Positions 11,206 to 22,407 of a stretch of 64,000 bases of DNA are shown piece after piece (the stretch's first letter is position 1; each line of letters opens with the position of its first letter). The notes below the pieces were generated by a model that was not told the origin of the DNA, did no database searches, and worked only from the letters and a program-made list of their open reading frames with translations. Position numbers and translations under genes: made by a program. Source of the DNA: Nitratireductor sp. B36 (GTDB taxonomy: Bacteria; Pseudomonadota; Alphaproteobacteria; Rhizobiales; Rhizobiaceae); NCBI RefSeq assembly GCF_020833685.1, contig NZ_JACKZY010000002.1, positions 682,001 to 746,000 on the forward strand, read 5' to 3'.

Positions 11206-12072
11206 ATGCGTTCAACTTTTGTTGCCGGCATGACCAGGACAGGCAAGGTGGCCGTTACCGCGGCTTCGGTGCTTGGCGTTTCGCTTCTTCTTGCTGCGTG
11301 CAATGCCGAGAAAGACCTGGATCTATCGACCTATGTCGAGCAGACGGATCCGGCGGATGTGCTTTACAATCAGGCCCTGGCGAACATGAATGCCGGTCGT
11401 CTGAAGGAGGCAAGCGCCAAGTTCGAGTCCATCGATCGGCAGCATCCCTATTCCGAATATGCCCGCAAGGCGATGGTGATGAACACATTCGCCAATTACC
11501 GGCAGGGCAAATATGACGAGGCAATCAACGGCGGCAAGCGCTACGTTGCCCTTTACCCGACCACGGAAGATGCGGCCTATGCGCAGTATCTTGTGGGGCT
11601 CAGCTATTTCCGCCAGATTCGGGACGTGACCCAGGATCAGCGGGAAGCACGCCGTACGCTTGAAGCGATGGAAGAAGTCGTGCAGCGCTGGCCGGATTCG
11701 GAATATGTCGAGGACGCGCAGGCCAAGATCCGCTTTGCACGCGATCAGCTCGCCGGCAAGGAAATGCAGATCGGGCGCTATTACCTCGAACGGCGTGAAT
11801 ATGTTGCTGCCGTGCGGCGTTTCCGTGGTGTGGTGGAAACCTATCCGAACACACGCCATGTCGAAGAGGCGCTGGCGCGCCTGACGGAGTCCTATTACGC
11901 CATGGGACTTGTTTCGGAAGCGCAGACGGCCGCCGCTGTCCTTGGGCATAACTTCCCGGATAGCGACTGGTACAAGGACTCCTACGCCCTTCTGCAGTCT
12001 GGCGGACTGGAACCGCGTGAGAACACCGGTTCGTGGATCTCCAAGGCTGGGGCGGCGATTCTGGGCGGCTGA
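11206..12072 (+). CDS. bamD: Outer membrane assembly lipoprotein BamD
   Basis: BamD is the essential lipoprotein of the BAM complex that inserts beta-barrel proteins into the outer membrane. The signal peptide ends in a lipobox (LLLAAC, cysteine at about residue 32), so the mature protein is lipidated. Tetratricopeptide-type repeats follow, for example [20 protein letters not shown] and [14 protein letters not shown]. The 288-aa length is normal. The GAGAGGCGAA stretch before 11206 provides a ribosome binding site. The recN start follows 8 bases after the stop, so the two are probably cotranscribed. Confidence 0.94.
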   Translation: MRSTFVAGMTRTGKVAVTAASVLGVSLLLAACNAEKDLDLSTYVEQTDPADVLYNQALANMNAGRLKEASAKFESIDRQHPYSEYARKAMVMNTFANYRQGKYDEAINGGKRYVALYPTTEDAAYAQYLVGLSYFRQIRDVTQDQREARRTLEAMEEVVQRWPDSEYVEDAQAKIRFARDQLAGKEMQIGRYYLERREYVAAVRRFRGVVETYPNTRHVEEALARLTESYYAMGLVSEAQTAAAVLGHNFPDSDWYKDSYALLQSGGLEPRENTGSWISKAGAAILGG

Positions 12073-12080
12073 CCCGAACC

Positions 12081-13754
12081 ATGCTGTCTCACCTGTCGAT
12101 CCGCGATATCGTCCTGATTGAACGCCTCGACATGGATTTCTCCGGAGGGCTCTCGGTGCTCACCGGTGAAACCGGTGCGGGCAAATCCATTCTTCTTGAT
12201 TCTCTTTCGCTCGCGCTTGGCGGGCGCGGTGATGCATCTCTGGTGCGCCATGGCGCCGATCAGGGGCAGGTGATCGCCGTTTTCGACCTGCCGGCCTCAC
12301 ACCCGGTGCGCGCCCTGCTGGCTGAGAACGCGATCGACGATGAGGGCGATATCATTCTGCGTCGCGTGCAGAGCGCGGACGGGCGCACGCGTGTCTTCAT
12401 CAACGATCAGCCTTCCAGCGTGGCGCTGATGCGCCAGGTGGGACGTCAGCTGGTGGAAATCCACGGCCAGCACGACGAGCGCGCGCTGGTGGATGCGGGA
12501 ATCCACCGGGACCTTCTCGATGCATTTGGCGGCCATGGCGAGGCTGTTGCGCGCGTGCGGCTTGCATGGCGCGATCTGCGCAAATGCGAACAGGAGCTGG
12601 CGCGGCACAGGGCGCGTGTGGAAGCGGCTGCGCGAGAGGCCGATTTTCTGAGGGCTTCGGTGGAGGAGCTTTCCAAGCTCGATCCGCGCCCGGATGAAGA
12701 GGCGATGCTCGCCGAAGAGCGCGCGGGCATGATGCGGGCCGAGAAAATCGCCAGCGATATTTCCGACGCACAGGAGGTTCTCTCCGGCAACGCGTCGCCG
12801 GTCTCGCAACTTTCCAGCCTGTTGCGGCGCTTGCAGCGTAAGGCGGAGGATGCGCCGGGTCTGCTCGACGGGATCATCGAGCCGCTTGATTCGGCGCTTC
12901 TTTCGCTCGACGCAGCGCAATCGGCCGTGGACGAGGCGATGCGGGCGACGGAATTCGATCCAAAACGCCTTGAGGACACCGAAGAGCGGCTCTTTGCCCT
13001 GCGTGCCGCAGCCCGCAAGCACAATGTTCAGGTGGATGATCTGGCCGAACTATGTGCGCGCATGGTGGGCGATCTGGATGAACTGGATGCCGGCGAGGAA
13101 CGGCTGGCAGTGCTGGAGCAGGACGCGAAGGTGGCAGTCGCGACCTATGACGCGGCGGCGGCGGAGCTTTCGCAAATGCGCCGCGAGACGGCGGCCGCAC
13201 TCAGCAAGGCGGTGATGGCCGAACTGCCGGCACTGAAGCTGGAGCGGGCAGAGTTCATCGTCGAGATCGCGACGGAGGCCGATGACCGTGGCGAAGACGG
13301 CATCGACCATGTGGAGTTCTGGGTGCGCACCAACCCCGGGACACGCGCGGGGCCGATGATGAAGGTTGCCTCCGGCGGCGAGCTTTCGCGCTTTCTGCTC
13401 GCGCTCAAGGTGGTGCTGGCCGATCGGGGCTCGGCACCGACACTTGTGTTCGACGAAATCGATACGGGCGTAGGCGGCGCGGTGGCCGATGCCATCGGCC
13501 AGCGGCTTGCGCGGCTTTCCGAGCGCATTCAGGTGCTCTCGGTGACCCATGCGCCACAGGTGGCCGCGCGTGCGGGCACACATTATCTGATCGCCAAGAG
13601 CGGCGGCACCGACCGGGTTGCAACCGGGGTTTCGGTGATGGACACGGATGCGCGCCAGGAAGAGATCGCAAGGATGCTGGCCGGCGCCACCGTGACGGAC
13701 GAGGCGCGCGCTGCCGCCCAGCGCCTGCTGCAGGGAAGCCGGGTCGCCTCCTGA
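12081..13754 (+). CDS. recN: DNA repair protein RecN (SMC-like ATPase)
   Basis: RecN is an SMC-family ATPase that helps join DNA ends in double-strand break repair. The ATG at 12081 gives the conserved MLSHLSIRDIVLIERL start; the frame is open further upstream but that part overlaps bamD. Walker A is GETGAGKSILLDSL near residue 31. The long central region (about residues 150-380) is rich in Glu, Ala and Arg as expected for coiled coil. The C-terminal ABC signature SGGELSRFLLALK and Walker B LVFDEIDTGVGG are present. No LexA box could be identified upstream. Confidence 0.96.
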   Translation: MLSHLSIRDIVLIERLDMDFSGGLSVLTGETGAGKSILLDSLSLALGGRGDASLVRHGADQGQVIAVFDLPASHPVRALLAENAIDDEGDIILRRVQSADGRTRVFINDQPSSVALMRQVGRQLVEIHGQHDERALVDAGIHRDLLDAFGGHGEAVARVRLAWRDLRKCEQELARHRARVEAAAREADFLRASVEELSKLDPRPDEEAMLAEERAGMMRAEKIASDISDAQEVLSGNASPVSQLSSLLRRLQRKAEDAPGLLDGIIEPLDSALLSLDAAQSAVDEAMRATEFDPKRLEDTEERLFALRAAARKHNVQVDDLAELCARMVGDLDELDAGEERLAVLEQDAKVAVATYDAAAAELSQMRRETAAALSKAVMAELPALKLERAEFIVEIATEADDRGEDGIDHVEFWVRTNPGTRAGPMMKVASGGELSRFLLALKVVLADRGSAPTLVFDEIDTGVGGAVADAIGQRLARLSERIQVLSVTHAPQVAARAGTHYLIAKSGGTDRVATGVSVMDTDARQEEIARMLAGATVTDEARAAAQRLLQGSRVAS

Positions 13755-13872
13755 CGGTTTCTGTTCACGGCACCATGGCCGGCCTTGTCAGTAGGGATGA
13801 GCTGCGTAAAAAGACGGCTGCCAAAACCGCGCGCGGATCGATTAGACTGCGCTTTTGAATACATCCGGATAG

Positions 13873-15990
<2,118 letters not shown>

Positions 15991-16083
15991 TCCCGGCGTT
16001 TCACCACCATTGATGGGTGGCTCAACGGAATTCATGTGACTGGTCAGTCTTGTTGACCTAAACTGCGCTCCTCTGGAGGATTC

Positions 16084-16812
16084 ATGACAGCCGACATTGC
16101 CAAGGAAAACGCGCGCCCGCGCGATTTTGCGCAAGGGGTGCGCGACAGCGTGCCCGTGGTGGTCGCGGCGATGCCGTTTGGGCTGTTGTTTGGCGCACTG
16201 GCGGTGGAGAACAATTTTTCGGTTTTCGAAGCCGTTCTGATGAGTGCCACAATCTTTGCCGGCGCGAGCCAGATGGTCGGGATCGACCTGTTCGGCCAGA
16301 AAGTGGCGCCCTGGCTGATTGTGTTGTCGATCCTTGCCGTGAATTTCCGCCATGTGCTCTATTCCGCGACCACGGGGCGGTGGATCGCGCATTGGGGTCC
16401 CGTTCAGCGCCTGCTTGGCTTCTTCATGCTGGTCGATCCGATGTTTGCGGAGACCGAGCGGCGAGGCGAGACGCATGGAACCGTTTCCTTCGGCTGGTAT
16501 ATGGGCGCTGCGCTGCCGCTCTATCTCTCCTGGGTGATCGAAGCCTGGGTTGGTGCGCTGTTCGGCAATCTGGTTCCCGACCCACATGCGTTGGGCATCG
16601 ATTTTCTGTTGCCCATCTATTTTCTGGGTCTGGTGATGAGTTTCCGCAAACGCTCTTTCTGGCTCCCCGTGGTGCTGATGAGCGCGGCGGCTTCCATGCT
16701 GGCCTATCGCACTGTCGGCTCGCCCTGGCATGTATCCATCGGGGCGATCGCGGGGGTGGCGCTGGCCGCCATCATGGCGCCCGACGCACGCAAAGGCAGG
16801 AAAACGCGATGA
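16084..16812 (+). CDS. azlC: AzlC-family branched-chain amino acid permease, large subunit
   Basis: AzlC with AzlD forms a two-component exporter of branched-chain amino acids and analogues such as azaleucine. The family motif near DSVPVVVAAMPFGLLFGALA (residues 22-41) and several hydrophobic segments are seen. ATFAGASQM-like residues (SATIFAGASQMVGIDLF) are typical. CTCTGGAGGATTC supplies a ribosome binding site before the ATG at 16084. The stop overlaps the azlD start (ATGA), showing a coupled pair. The substrate is inferred from the family. Confidence 0.88.
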   Translation: MTADIAKENARPRDFAQGVRDSVPVVVAAMPFGLLFGALAVENNFSVFEAVLMSATIFAGASQMVGIDLFGQKVAPWLIVLSILAVNFRHVLYSATTGRWIAHWGPVQRLLGFFMLVDPMFAETERRGETHGTVSFGWYMGAALPLYLSWVIEAWVGALFGNLVPDPHALGIDFLLPIYFLGLVMSFRKRSFWLPVVLMSAAASMLAYRTVGSPWHVSIGAIAGVALAAIMAPDARKGRKTR

Positions 16813-17111
16813 GCACCACGGTCTGGATCATTCTTGCCGGTGCGGTGCTGACGTTTCTGACACGTATCGGCGGACATATGGTGCTGTCGCGCTTCGAACG
16901 CATACACCCGCGCGTGGAAGCGGGGTTGAATGCCGTGCCCGCCGCCGTTCTGACCACGCTGGTGGCACCGGCCGCCATGAATGGCGGTATACCTGAAATC
17001 GCGGCCCTGACGGTCGGTGTCGTGGTATCGCTGGTCGCTGGTGGCATGATGCCGATGTTTCTGTCCTCGGCAGCGGTGCTTATTCTGCTCCGCCACCTGA
17101 TCAGCCAGTAA
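16809..17111 (+). CDS. azlD: AzlD-family small permease subunit
   Basis: This 100-aa protein has three to four hydrophobic segments and matches the AzlD family, the small partner of AzlC. LTFLTRIGGHM and the VEAGLNAVPAAVLTTLVAPA stretch are typical. Its ATG lies inside the azlC stop, and it ends 7 bases before the stop of the convergent aminopeptidase gene. It probably has no function without AzlC. Confidence 0.87.
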   Translation: MSTTVWIILAGAVLTFLTRIGGHMVLSRFERIHPRVEAGLNAVPAAVLTTLVAPAAMNGGIPEIAALTVGVVVSLVAGGMMPMFLSSAAVLILLRHLISQ

Positions 17112-17118
17112 GAGCCTG

Positions 17119-18948
17119 TCAGCCCAGCGGGGCGGTCGCGTTTTCAAGCCATCCCAGGGTTTCGCCGTCGAGCAGCGGTGTCAGCGTTTCACGCACGCGA
17201 GCGTGATAGGCATCGAGCCAGGTGCGCTCGCCGGCAGAAAGCAGTTCCATGTCGATCAGACGGCGGTCGAACGGGCAGAGTGTCAGTGTCTCGAAACTGT
17301 GCATGTCGATGTCTCCGCCGGCGATAGCGGTCGGCGGTTCCACAACGATCAGGTTCTCGAGCCGGATGCCATAGCCGCCGGGCTTGTAGTAGCCGGGTTC
17401 ATTGGACAGGATCATGCCTGCCTCCAGCACCTGCGTTCCGGTTTTGGCAATGCGCTGTGGCCCCTCATGGACGGCCAGATAGGATCCAACACCATGACCG
17501 GTGCCATGGGCATAGTCGAGGCCGGCCTGCCACAGGGCGTGGCGCGCGAACGGGTCAAGATCCATACCGCGTGTCCCCTTGGGAAAGCGCAGTGTGGAAA
17601 GGGCGATCAGGCCTTTTAAAACACGCGTGTAGCGCTCCCGCATCTCATCACTGGGACGACCGATGATGATGGTCCGGGTAATGTCGGTGGTTCCATCGTC
17701 ATACTGCGCGCCGGAATCGACCAGATAAAGCTCGCCTGCCTTGAGGGTACGATTGGTCTTCGTGGTAACGCGGTAGTGGATTATCGCGCCGTTTGGGCCA
17801 GCACCGGATATCGTGTCGAAGGAGATGTCGCGAAGCGGCATCTGCAGGCTCTGGCCTATCTCTGCACGGCTTTTCTCCAGCTGCTGCACTGCGCCGATCT
17901 CGTCGACCGCGCCGGGTTCCCGAGAATCGAGCCATGCGAGGAAGCGCACCATGGCGACACCATCTCTGCGATGGGCAGAACGGGCACCTTCAAGTTCGGT
18001 GGGGTTTTTAATCGCACGAGGAAGGCGGGCCGGGTCTTCAAGATCCGCGATGCGGCCGCCAGCCTCTTCCACGACCAGACGCAGCCGCTCGGCTGCGAGC
18101 GATGGATCGAGGCCTATCGAACCCGGGTTTCCGGCCGCGGCCGAGAGTTCCGTCTCCAGCGTCGAAGGTGCTTTCAGATCTGCGAGTTGGGTCAGATAGG
18201 CTTCGGTTTCGCGGTCGAGCTTGCGCTTGTCGAGGAAGAGCGAGGGCCGCCCTTCGGCGGGGATAATGGCAAAACCCAGGGCCAGCGGTGTATGGGGCAC
18301 GTCCTGCCCGCGAATATTGAATGTCCAGGCAATCGATGACGGGTCTGTAAGCACTGTACAGGCGGCGCCTGCCTCACCGATGGCTTCTGCCATGCGACCG
18401 AGCTTCGCGGTGGTGCGTTCTCCTGCAAGGTCATTCGAATGGATGCGGGTCTGAGCCAGTGGCGGGGAAGGGCGATCTTCCCAGATGCCATCGACCAGAT
18501 TGTCGTCTGTTGGCACAAGCTCGATTCCACGCGCTTCGGCCTTGCCACGGAGAGCACGAAGCTCCGCAATTGTGTGCAGCCATGGATCAAAACCGATGCG
18601 GCAACCGGGCTTCGCGTTTTTGGCGATCCATTCGCGCGGCGGAGTGTCGATCAGGCTCTCGATGGTGAAAATGGATGGATCAGTCTGTTCGGCAGCCTGA
18701 AGTGTGTAGCGGCCATCAACGAAGAGAATGGCGCGATCCTTAAGGATCAGCGCTGCGCCCGCCGATCCGGTAAAGCCTGTCAGCCAGGCAAGCCGCTCGG
18801 ATGAGGGAGCAACATATTCGCCCTGATGCTCGTCTGCGCGGGGCACGAGATAGCCGTCGAGCCCCGCTTTCGCCATTGCCTCACGGAGACGCCCGACGCG
18901 GGCAATGCCCTGGCTGGGGTCGGCGGTAACATCGAAAGACTGAAACAT
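17119..18948 (-). CDS. pepP: Xaa-Pro aminopeptidase P family metallopeptidase
   Basis: This is a cytosolic M24B peptidase that removes N-terminal residues before proline. The start at 18948 (MFQSFDVTADPSQG) is preferred because it matches the 609-aa length usual for rhizobial proteins; the frame is open about 32 codons further upstream. Two creatinase N domains are followed by the catalytic pita-bread domain. Its metal ligands lie in LVDSGAQYDDGTTDITRT, in HGTGHGVGSYLAVHEGP and in the NEPGYYKPGGYGIRLEN glutamate region. It converges on azlD with a 7-base gap. Confidence 0.93.
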   Translation of the reverse strand: MFQSFDVTADPSQGIARVGRLREAMAKAGLDGYLVPRADEHQGEYVAPSSERLAWLTGFTGSAGAALILKDRAILFVDGRYTLQAAEQTDPSIFTIESLIDTPPREWIAKNAKPGCRIGFDPWLHTIAELRALRGKAEARGIELVPTDDNLVDGIWEDRPSPPLAQTRIHSNDLAGERTTAKLGRMAEAIGEAGAACTVLTDPSSIAWTFNIRGQDVPHTPLALGFAIIPAEGRPSLFLDKRKLDRETEAYLTQLADLKAPSTLETELSAAAGNPGSIGLDPSLAAERLRLVVEEAGGRIADLEDPARLPRAIKNPTELEGARSAHRRDGVAMVRFLAWLDSREPGAVDEIGAVQQLEKSRAEIGQSLQMPLRDISFDTISGAGPNGAIIHYRVTTKTNRTLKAGELYLVDSGAQYDDGTTDITRTIIIGRPSDEMRERYTRVLKGLIALSTLRFPKGTRGMDLDPFARHALWQAGLDYAHGTGHGVGSYLAVHEGPQRIAKTGTQVLEAGMILSNEPGYYKPGGYGIRLENLIVVEPPTAIAGGDIDMHSFETLTLCPFDRRLIDMELLSAGERTWLDAYHARVRETLTPLLDGETLGWLENATAPLG

Positions 18949-19178
18949 GGAATCTTGCCGCTTGGTCTGAAAAAATCGAGCCGAACCTACAGCATGGGTG
19001 AAAAAAGCGGAACGGGTCTTCAAAGATGGATGCTTGTATCGCACCGCACAATTGATTGCTGCAATGCAAAATCAGATGGTAGCCATGCGCAATCGGCGCT
19101 GGTTTGGGCGGCTTTGCGGGCCTATCTTTGGACCATGAGCAACGGAGCTTTCGTTGCAGGAATTCAAGGAGAAATCAG

Positions 19179-19358
19179 ATGGCCCAAAAGCGTGGCTTTT
19201 TCCGCGGCGCATTCGACGCGCTGATCGAAGCCCGTCAGAAGCAGGTCCGGAGCTATGTCAACGGCGCGCTTCTGATGCTGGACGACGAGACGCTGCGTGC
19301 GCACGGCTACAATCGTGACGAACTCAAGCGCAGCCGTAGCGTATCGCACATGTTCTGA
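19179..19358 (+). CDS. DUF1127 (YjiS-like) small protein
   Basis: This is a 59-aa basic protein of the DUF1127 family, which is very common in rhizobia and often found in several copies. AAGGAGAAATCAG before the ATG at 19179 is a near-perfect ribosome binding site and decides the start. The family core is LMLDDETLRAHGYNRDELKRSRS. In related bacteria small DUF1127 proteins have been linked to RNA metabolism and phosphate or carbon control, but no function is shown here. A strong terminator follows directly. Confidence 0.85.
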   Translation: MAQKRGFFRGAFDALIEARQKQVRSYVNGALLMLDDETLRAHGYNRDELKRSRSVSHMF

Positions 19359-19382
19359 TCCGCTTTTAGTAGCGATGGTTCA

Positions 19383-19413
19383 AACCCCGGAAGCTCAGCT
19401 TCCGGGGTTTTTG
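19383..19413. terminator. Bidirectional terminator between DUF1127 gene and prmA
   Basis: AACCCCGGAAGC and GCTTCCGGGG form a long perfect stem with a TCA loop. It is followed by TTTTT on the + strand and preceded by an AAA run that would act as a T-run on the - strand. It lies between convergent genes and can serve both. Confidence 0.9.
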
Positions 19414-19435
19414 CTTGCCGGTGTTTCCGGCGCAC

Positions 19436-20308
19436 TCAGCGCTTCATGTGGATTGTGACCCAGCCTTCACGCGCCTGGGTGCGCACGTGGCGGAAACCCT
19501 GCCCCCCATAGGCCGCAACAACTGCCCGTCTCTGCCGTTCGAGAATGCCCGACAGAACGAGCGACCCGCCAGGCGTTATATGGTTTGCCATCGCCGGAGC
19601 CAGAGCCATGAGCGGACGGGCAAGGATGTTCGCGACGATCAGGTCGAAGGGTTTCTTGCGGGCAAAGACCGCGTGATGAAAGCCGGGGGCCGTGTGCGTT
19701 TCAACCAGGCTTGCAACGCGGTTGAGCCGGACATTTGATGCGGCCACCTCGGTGGCAATCGGATCAATGTCGGTGGCCAGTACCGGAATGCGGGCGGCCC
19801 TTGCAATCGCGATGGCGAGCACGGCACTACCGGTGCCCAGATCCAGTGCATTGCGCGGGTGTTCGCTTTTGAGAATGTCAGAAAGCGCGCTCAGACATCC
19901 GGCCGTGGTGCCGTGATGACCGGTGCCGAAAGCGAGGCCGGCGTCGATCTCTATGGCGATGTCGCCGATACGCTGCAAATGCCGGTCATGGCTTCCGTGG
20001 ACCAGAAACCGGCCCACACGGACCGGGCGCAGGCCTTCTAGCGAGTGGCTGACCCAGTCTATCTCCGGAACCGCTTCCCGCTCGAGCGGGGGGAGAGGGT
20101 AAACATCCGCAAGACTTTCCCGCACCCGTCGTTCCAAACCGTCAACGTCGTCTTCGGCATAGATCGATATCTGGAAGATACCGCTGTCTTCATCGGGCTC
20201 GAAAATACTGATCGGCAGCCCATCATCCTCAAAATGCGCCTCGAGAATTGAAAAAATCGATTCGGCCTGCTCGCGCGGCGCCGTCAGGTAAAGTCGTGTC
20301 TGGCCCAT
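19436..20308 (-). CDS. prmA: Ribosomal protein L11 methyltransferase PrmA
   Basis: PrmA is an S-adenosylmethionine-dependent enzyme that trimethylates ribosomal protein L11. The SAM-binding motif I is [19 protein letters not shown] (near residues 140-158), preceded by the PrmA signature [10 protein letters not shown]. The motif [17 protein letters not shown] is the family's catalytic NPPF-like region. The length of 290 aa is normal. It starts 12 bases after the SCO1 stop, so it is probably the last gene of a three-gene operon (microprotein, SCO1, prmA). Confidence 0.94.
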   Translation of the reverse strand: MGQTRLYLTAPREQAESIFSILEAHFEDDGLPISIFEPDEDSGIFQISIYAEDDVDGLERRVRESLADVYPLPPLEREAVPEIDWVSHSLEGLRPVRVGRFLVHGSHDRHLQRIGDIAIEIDAGLAFGTGHHGTTAGCLSALSDILKSEHPRNALDLGTGSAVLAIAIARAARIPVLATDIDPIATEVAASNVRLNRVASLVETHTAPGFHHAVFARKKPFDLIVANILARPLMALAPAMANHITPGGSLVLSGILERQRRAVVAAYGGQGFRHVRTQAREGWVTIHMKR

Positions 20309-20320
20309 GAATTTCCGGTG

Positions 20321-20899
20321 TCAGGTTTCGTTTGCCAGACGCTTCAACTTGGCGATGGCAGTTTCACTGTTTTCTTCATAGGCGATCGTGCCGAAAAAGT
20401 CGCCATCGCTGTCGAGCAGCAGGATCGAAGCAGTGTGATCCATTGTGTAGTCGCCATCCTCCAGCTCGACCTTGCGAACATAGATGGAGAACCCCTTGGC
20501 CATGGCGGCGACTTCTTCCGGGTCACCGGTGATGCCGGTGATGCGGTCCGAGAAATTCGATAGGTAGGTCTTCATGACCTTGGGGGTATCGCGCTCCGGA
20601 TCAATGGAGACGAAATAGGGTTTGATGTCGGCAGCTTCATCTCCCAGTTGCTCGAGATAACCGTCAAGCTCGAACAGGGTGGTCGGGCACACTTCCGGGC
20701 AATGGGTGAAGCCAAAGAAGACGACTCTGGGGCCGCCTCTGAATGCGGCTTCGGTGATGGTGTTGCCATCCTGGTCAACAAGTTCGAATGGCACACCGAA
20801 GGCTTTTCCCGAATTTTGCTGCTGGTACCACTGAAACGTGAGAAGGCCAACGCCGACGGCCATGACCGCCAGGATGCCGATGAGGATGGAACGCATCAT
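20321..20899 (-). CDS. SCO1/SenC-family copper chaperone
   Basis: This is a membrane-anchored thioredoxin-fold protein that delivers copper to the CuA site of cytochrome c oxidase. One N-terminal membrane segment (residues 4-22) anchors a periplasmic domain. The copper ligands are C67 and C71 (CPEVCP) and H155 (MDHTAS), all intact. Two ATG codons lie side by side at 20899 and 20896; either may be used. It lies 37 bases after a 53-aa membrane protein gene and 12 bases before prmA. Confidence 0.92.
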   Translation of the reverse strand: MMRSILIGILAVMAVGVGLLTFQWYQQQNSGKAFGVPFELVDQDGNTITEAAFRGGPRVVFFGFTHCPEVCPTTLFELDGYLEQLGDEAADIKPYFVSIDPERDTPKVMKTYLSNFSDRITGITGDPEEVAAMAKGFSIYVRKVELEDGDYTMDHTASILLLDSDGDFFGTIAYEENSETAIAKLKRLANET

Positions 20900-20936
20900 T
20901 GATGTTTACCTGAAACGAGAAGGCTGAGAGGTGGCG

Positions 20937-21098
20937 TCAAAAGCACCAGGACAAGCCGGATTCCACGAGCGCGAGAAAAATCCCGGCCCCCTTTTCCAGC
21001 CACATGGCAAAAGCCAATCCGGTGAAGGCGGCCAGAAGCAGAGCCGCTGCGCCCAGTTTAAGCCAGATGGCCGTGTGCCGTGGATGCTCTATTTTCAT
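20937..21098 (-). CDS. 53-aa single-pass membrane microprotein upstream of SCO1
   Basis: An open frame from ATG at 21098 encodes 53 residues. A basic start (MKIEHPRHTAIWLK) is followed by a hydrophobic helix (about residues 14-34, LGAAALLLAAFTGLAFAMWL), and it ends in ESGLSWCF. Its position 37 bases before the SCO1 gene, on the same strand, and the typical membrane-protein layout support a real gene. The function is unknown. It may assist SCO1 or cytochrome oxidase assembly. The conserved-looking C-terminal cysteine could bind metal, but that is speculation. Confidence 0.65.
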   Translation of the reverse strand: MKIEHPRHTAIWLKLGAAALLLAAFTGLAFAMWLEKGAGIFLALVESGLSWCF

Positions 21099-21169
21099 GC
21101 CCTACAATAGCTGAAAGTGCTGGCTGCGCGCAAAGCCTCATCTTGTCGCAAGGTAACGGCCCCAAAAGC

Positions 21170-21202
21170 AACCTCCCGCCGCCTGGAGGCCGACGGGAGG
21201 TT
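21170..21202. other. Perfect 9-bp hairpin upstream of the SCO1 operon
   Basis: AACCTCCCG (21170-21178) is the exact reverse complement of CGGGAGGTT (21194-21202) with a 15-base loop, which itself can fold (GCCTGGAGGC). No T-run follows on the + strand; on the - strand GCTTTT follows. It lies in the 251-base gap between the microprotein gene and the divergent DUF488 gene, which otherwise shows nothing. It may be a leader hairpin or terminator remnant. Confidence 0.35.
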
Positions 21203-21349
21203 CAGGGTTGAGGTTAAGTTGCCATGATGGCCATGGGGACGGGTCAACCCCACATATGCACTCTAACGATTTATGGTTTGAAATTGATTGGCTTGATCTT
21301 CAATCATCGCGTGTAGCTGATTGTGTTCGATGGCTGCGGGAGGTTTGCC

Positions 21350-21718
21350 ATGGCGAATGCCGATATTCGGGTGAAGCGCATCTATGATCCCGTAGAGGAC
21401 GGCGACGGAAAGCGGATACTCATCGACCGGTTATGGCCGCGGGGCATGAGCAAGGAGCGCGCGGCACTGGACGCTTGGATGCCCGATATCGGGCCGAGCC
21501 ACGCGTTGCGCAAGTGGTATGCGCACAGACCCGAGCGCTGGAGCGCGTTCTGCGAGCGATATCGGGAGGAGCTGGCCAGTCGGAACGAGCTTTTGCAGGA
21601 ACTGATGGACGCCGCGGAAGAGGGGCCTTTGACATTGCTGTTTTCGGCGAAGAATCGCGACCGCAACCAGGCCGTGGTCGTTCGCCAGCTGTTGCAGGAG
21701 AGGTGTGATTCGCGCTGA
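21350..21718 (+). CDS. DUF488 (YeaO-like) protein
   Basis: A 122-aa protein of the DUF488/YeaO family. The motif KRILIDRLWPRGMSKERAALD and the central HALRKWYAHRPERWSAFCERY segment are diagnostic. The ATG at 21350 was chosen because GGGAGG lies 8 bases upstream; the frame is open 9 codons further. The biochemical role of the family is unknown. The gene stands alone between divergent and unrelated neighbours. Confidence 0.85.
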   Translation: MANADIRVKRIYDPVEDGDGKRILIDRLWPRGMSKERAALDAWMPDIGPSHALRKWYAHRPERWSAFCERYREELASRNELLQELMDAAEEGPLTLLFSAKNRDRNQAVVVRQLLQERCDSR

Positions 21719-21828
21719 AAGCCTCTTCAACCAGTGATTGTTCTTTGTATTTTGAGGCAGGAAATGAGGAAAACCGGGGATGATCCAGCTTGTCGTAGGT
21801 GTTTAGCCTATACGGCCCTGTCGCACTC

Positions 21829-21857
21829 TTGACTTACAGAATGCTTATAGAGACATA
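21829..21857 (+). promoter_or_regulatory. Candidate sigma-70 promoter for the 153-aa protein gene
   Basis: TTGACT (21829-21834) is followed after 17 bases by GACATA (21852-21857), with CATATG overlapping. This would give a transcript start near 21864 and supports the ATG at 21910 as translation start. The match to the -10 consensus is weak. Confidence 0.3.
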
Positions 21858-21909
21858 TGTGCGCGTTTCACCTGTTTATGGTGGTAATTACGGTATCGGG
21901 GCGGATTTT

Positions 21910-22371
21910 ATGATCAAGGATTTCGACAAGCTCAAGCAGCAGCTCAACGAGCTTTCGGAGGCGGTGAACAAGTTTGAGTCGGAAGCCGTTCAGCTTCGTG
22001 TGGTGGAACTGGTCCTGGGCCAGAATGACCCCCGACCTGGCGGGTTTTCCGAGGGGGGGATCAATGATTTCATCGCCGGCCCCGGTATGATGCAGGTCGT
22101 GCGGAGCACGTCTCGCCCCGGTCGACGCCGGACAACCACTGACAGTGCCAAGGGCGCCGTGGCTGCCTTGAACGATCTGCTTGAGAGCGACTTTTTCGAT
22201 GCCCCCCGAACCATCGGCGATATTGTTGCTCGCTGTCAGGAGACATTCGGCATGCGCTACAAATCGAACGCCTTTTCGGGGCCGCTGTCGCGCCATGCGC
22301 GCACGGGCGTCTTGTCGCGGGAGAAGAATGCCGACGGCAAGTTCGTTTACGTCAAGCCGGGGACTGACTGA
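21910..22371 (+). CDS. Uncharacterised 153-aa protein (coiled coil plus possible winged helix)
   Basis: I do not recognise this protein. The ATG at 21910 is chosen because a candidate promoter lies at 21829-21857 and the residues before it do not look like protein. The first 30 residues (KLKQQLNELSEAVNKFESEA) predict a coiled coil. A Gly/Pro/Arg-rich linker follows. The last 65 residues (NDLLESDFFDAPRTIGDIV through SREKNADGKFVYVKPG) look like a small winged-helix domain of the kind that binds nucleic acid. No membrane segment is seen. The ribosome binding site is weak (GGGGCGG). Confidence 0.6.
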   Translation: MIKDFDKLKQQLNELSEAVNKFESEAVQLRVVELVLGQNDPRPGGFSEGGINDFIAGPGMMQVVRSTSRPGRRRTTTDSAKGAVAALNDLLESDFFDAPRTIGDIVARCQETFGMRYKSNAFSGPLSRHARTGVLSREKNADGKFVYVKPGTD

Positions 22372-22407
22372 GCGCGGAGGCAGGATCGGCCTTTGCACGA
22401 TGTGCGG

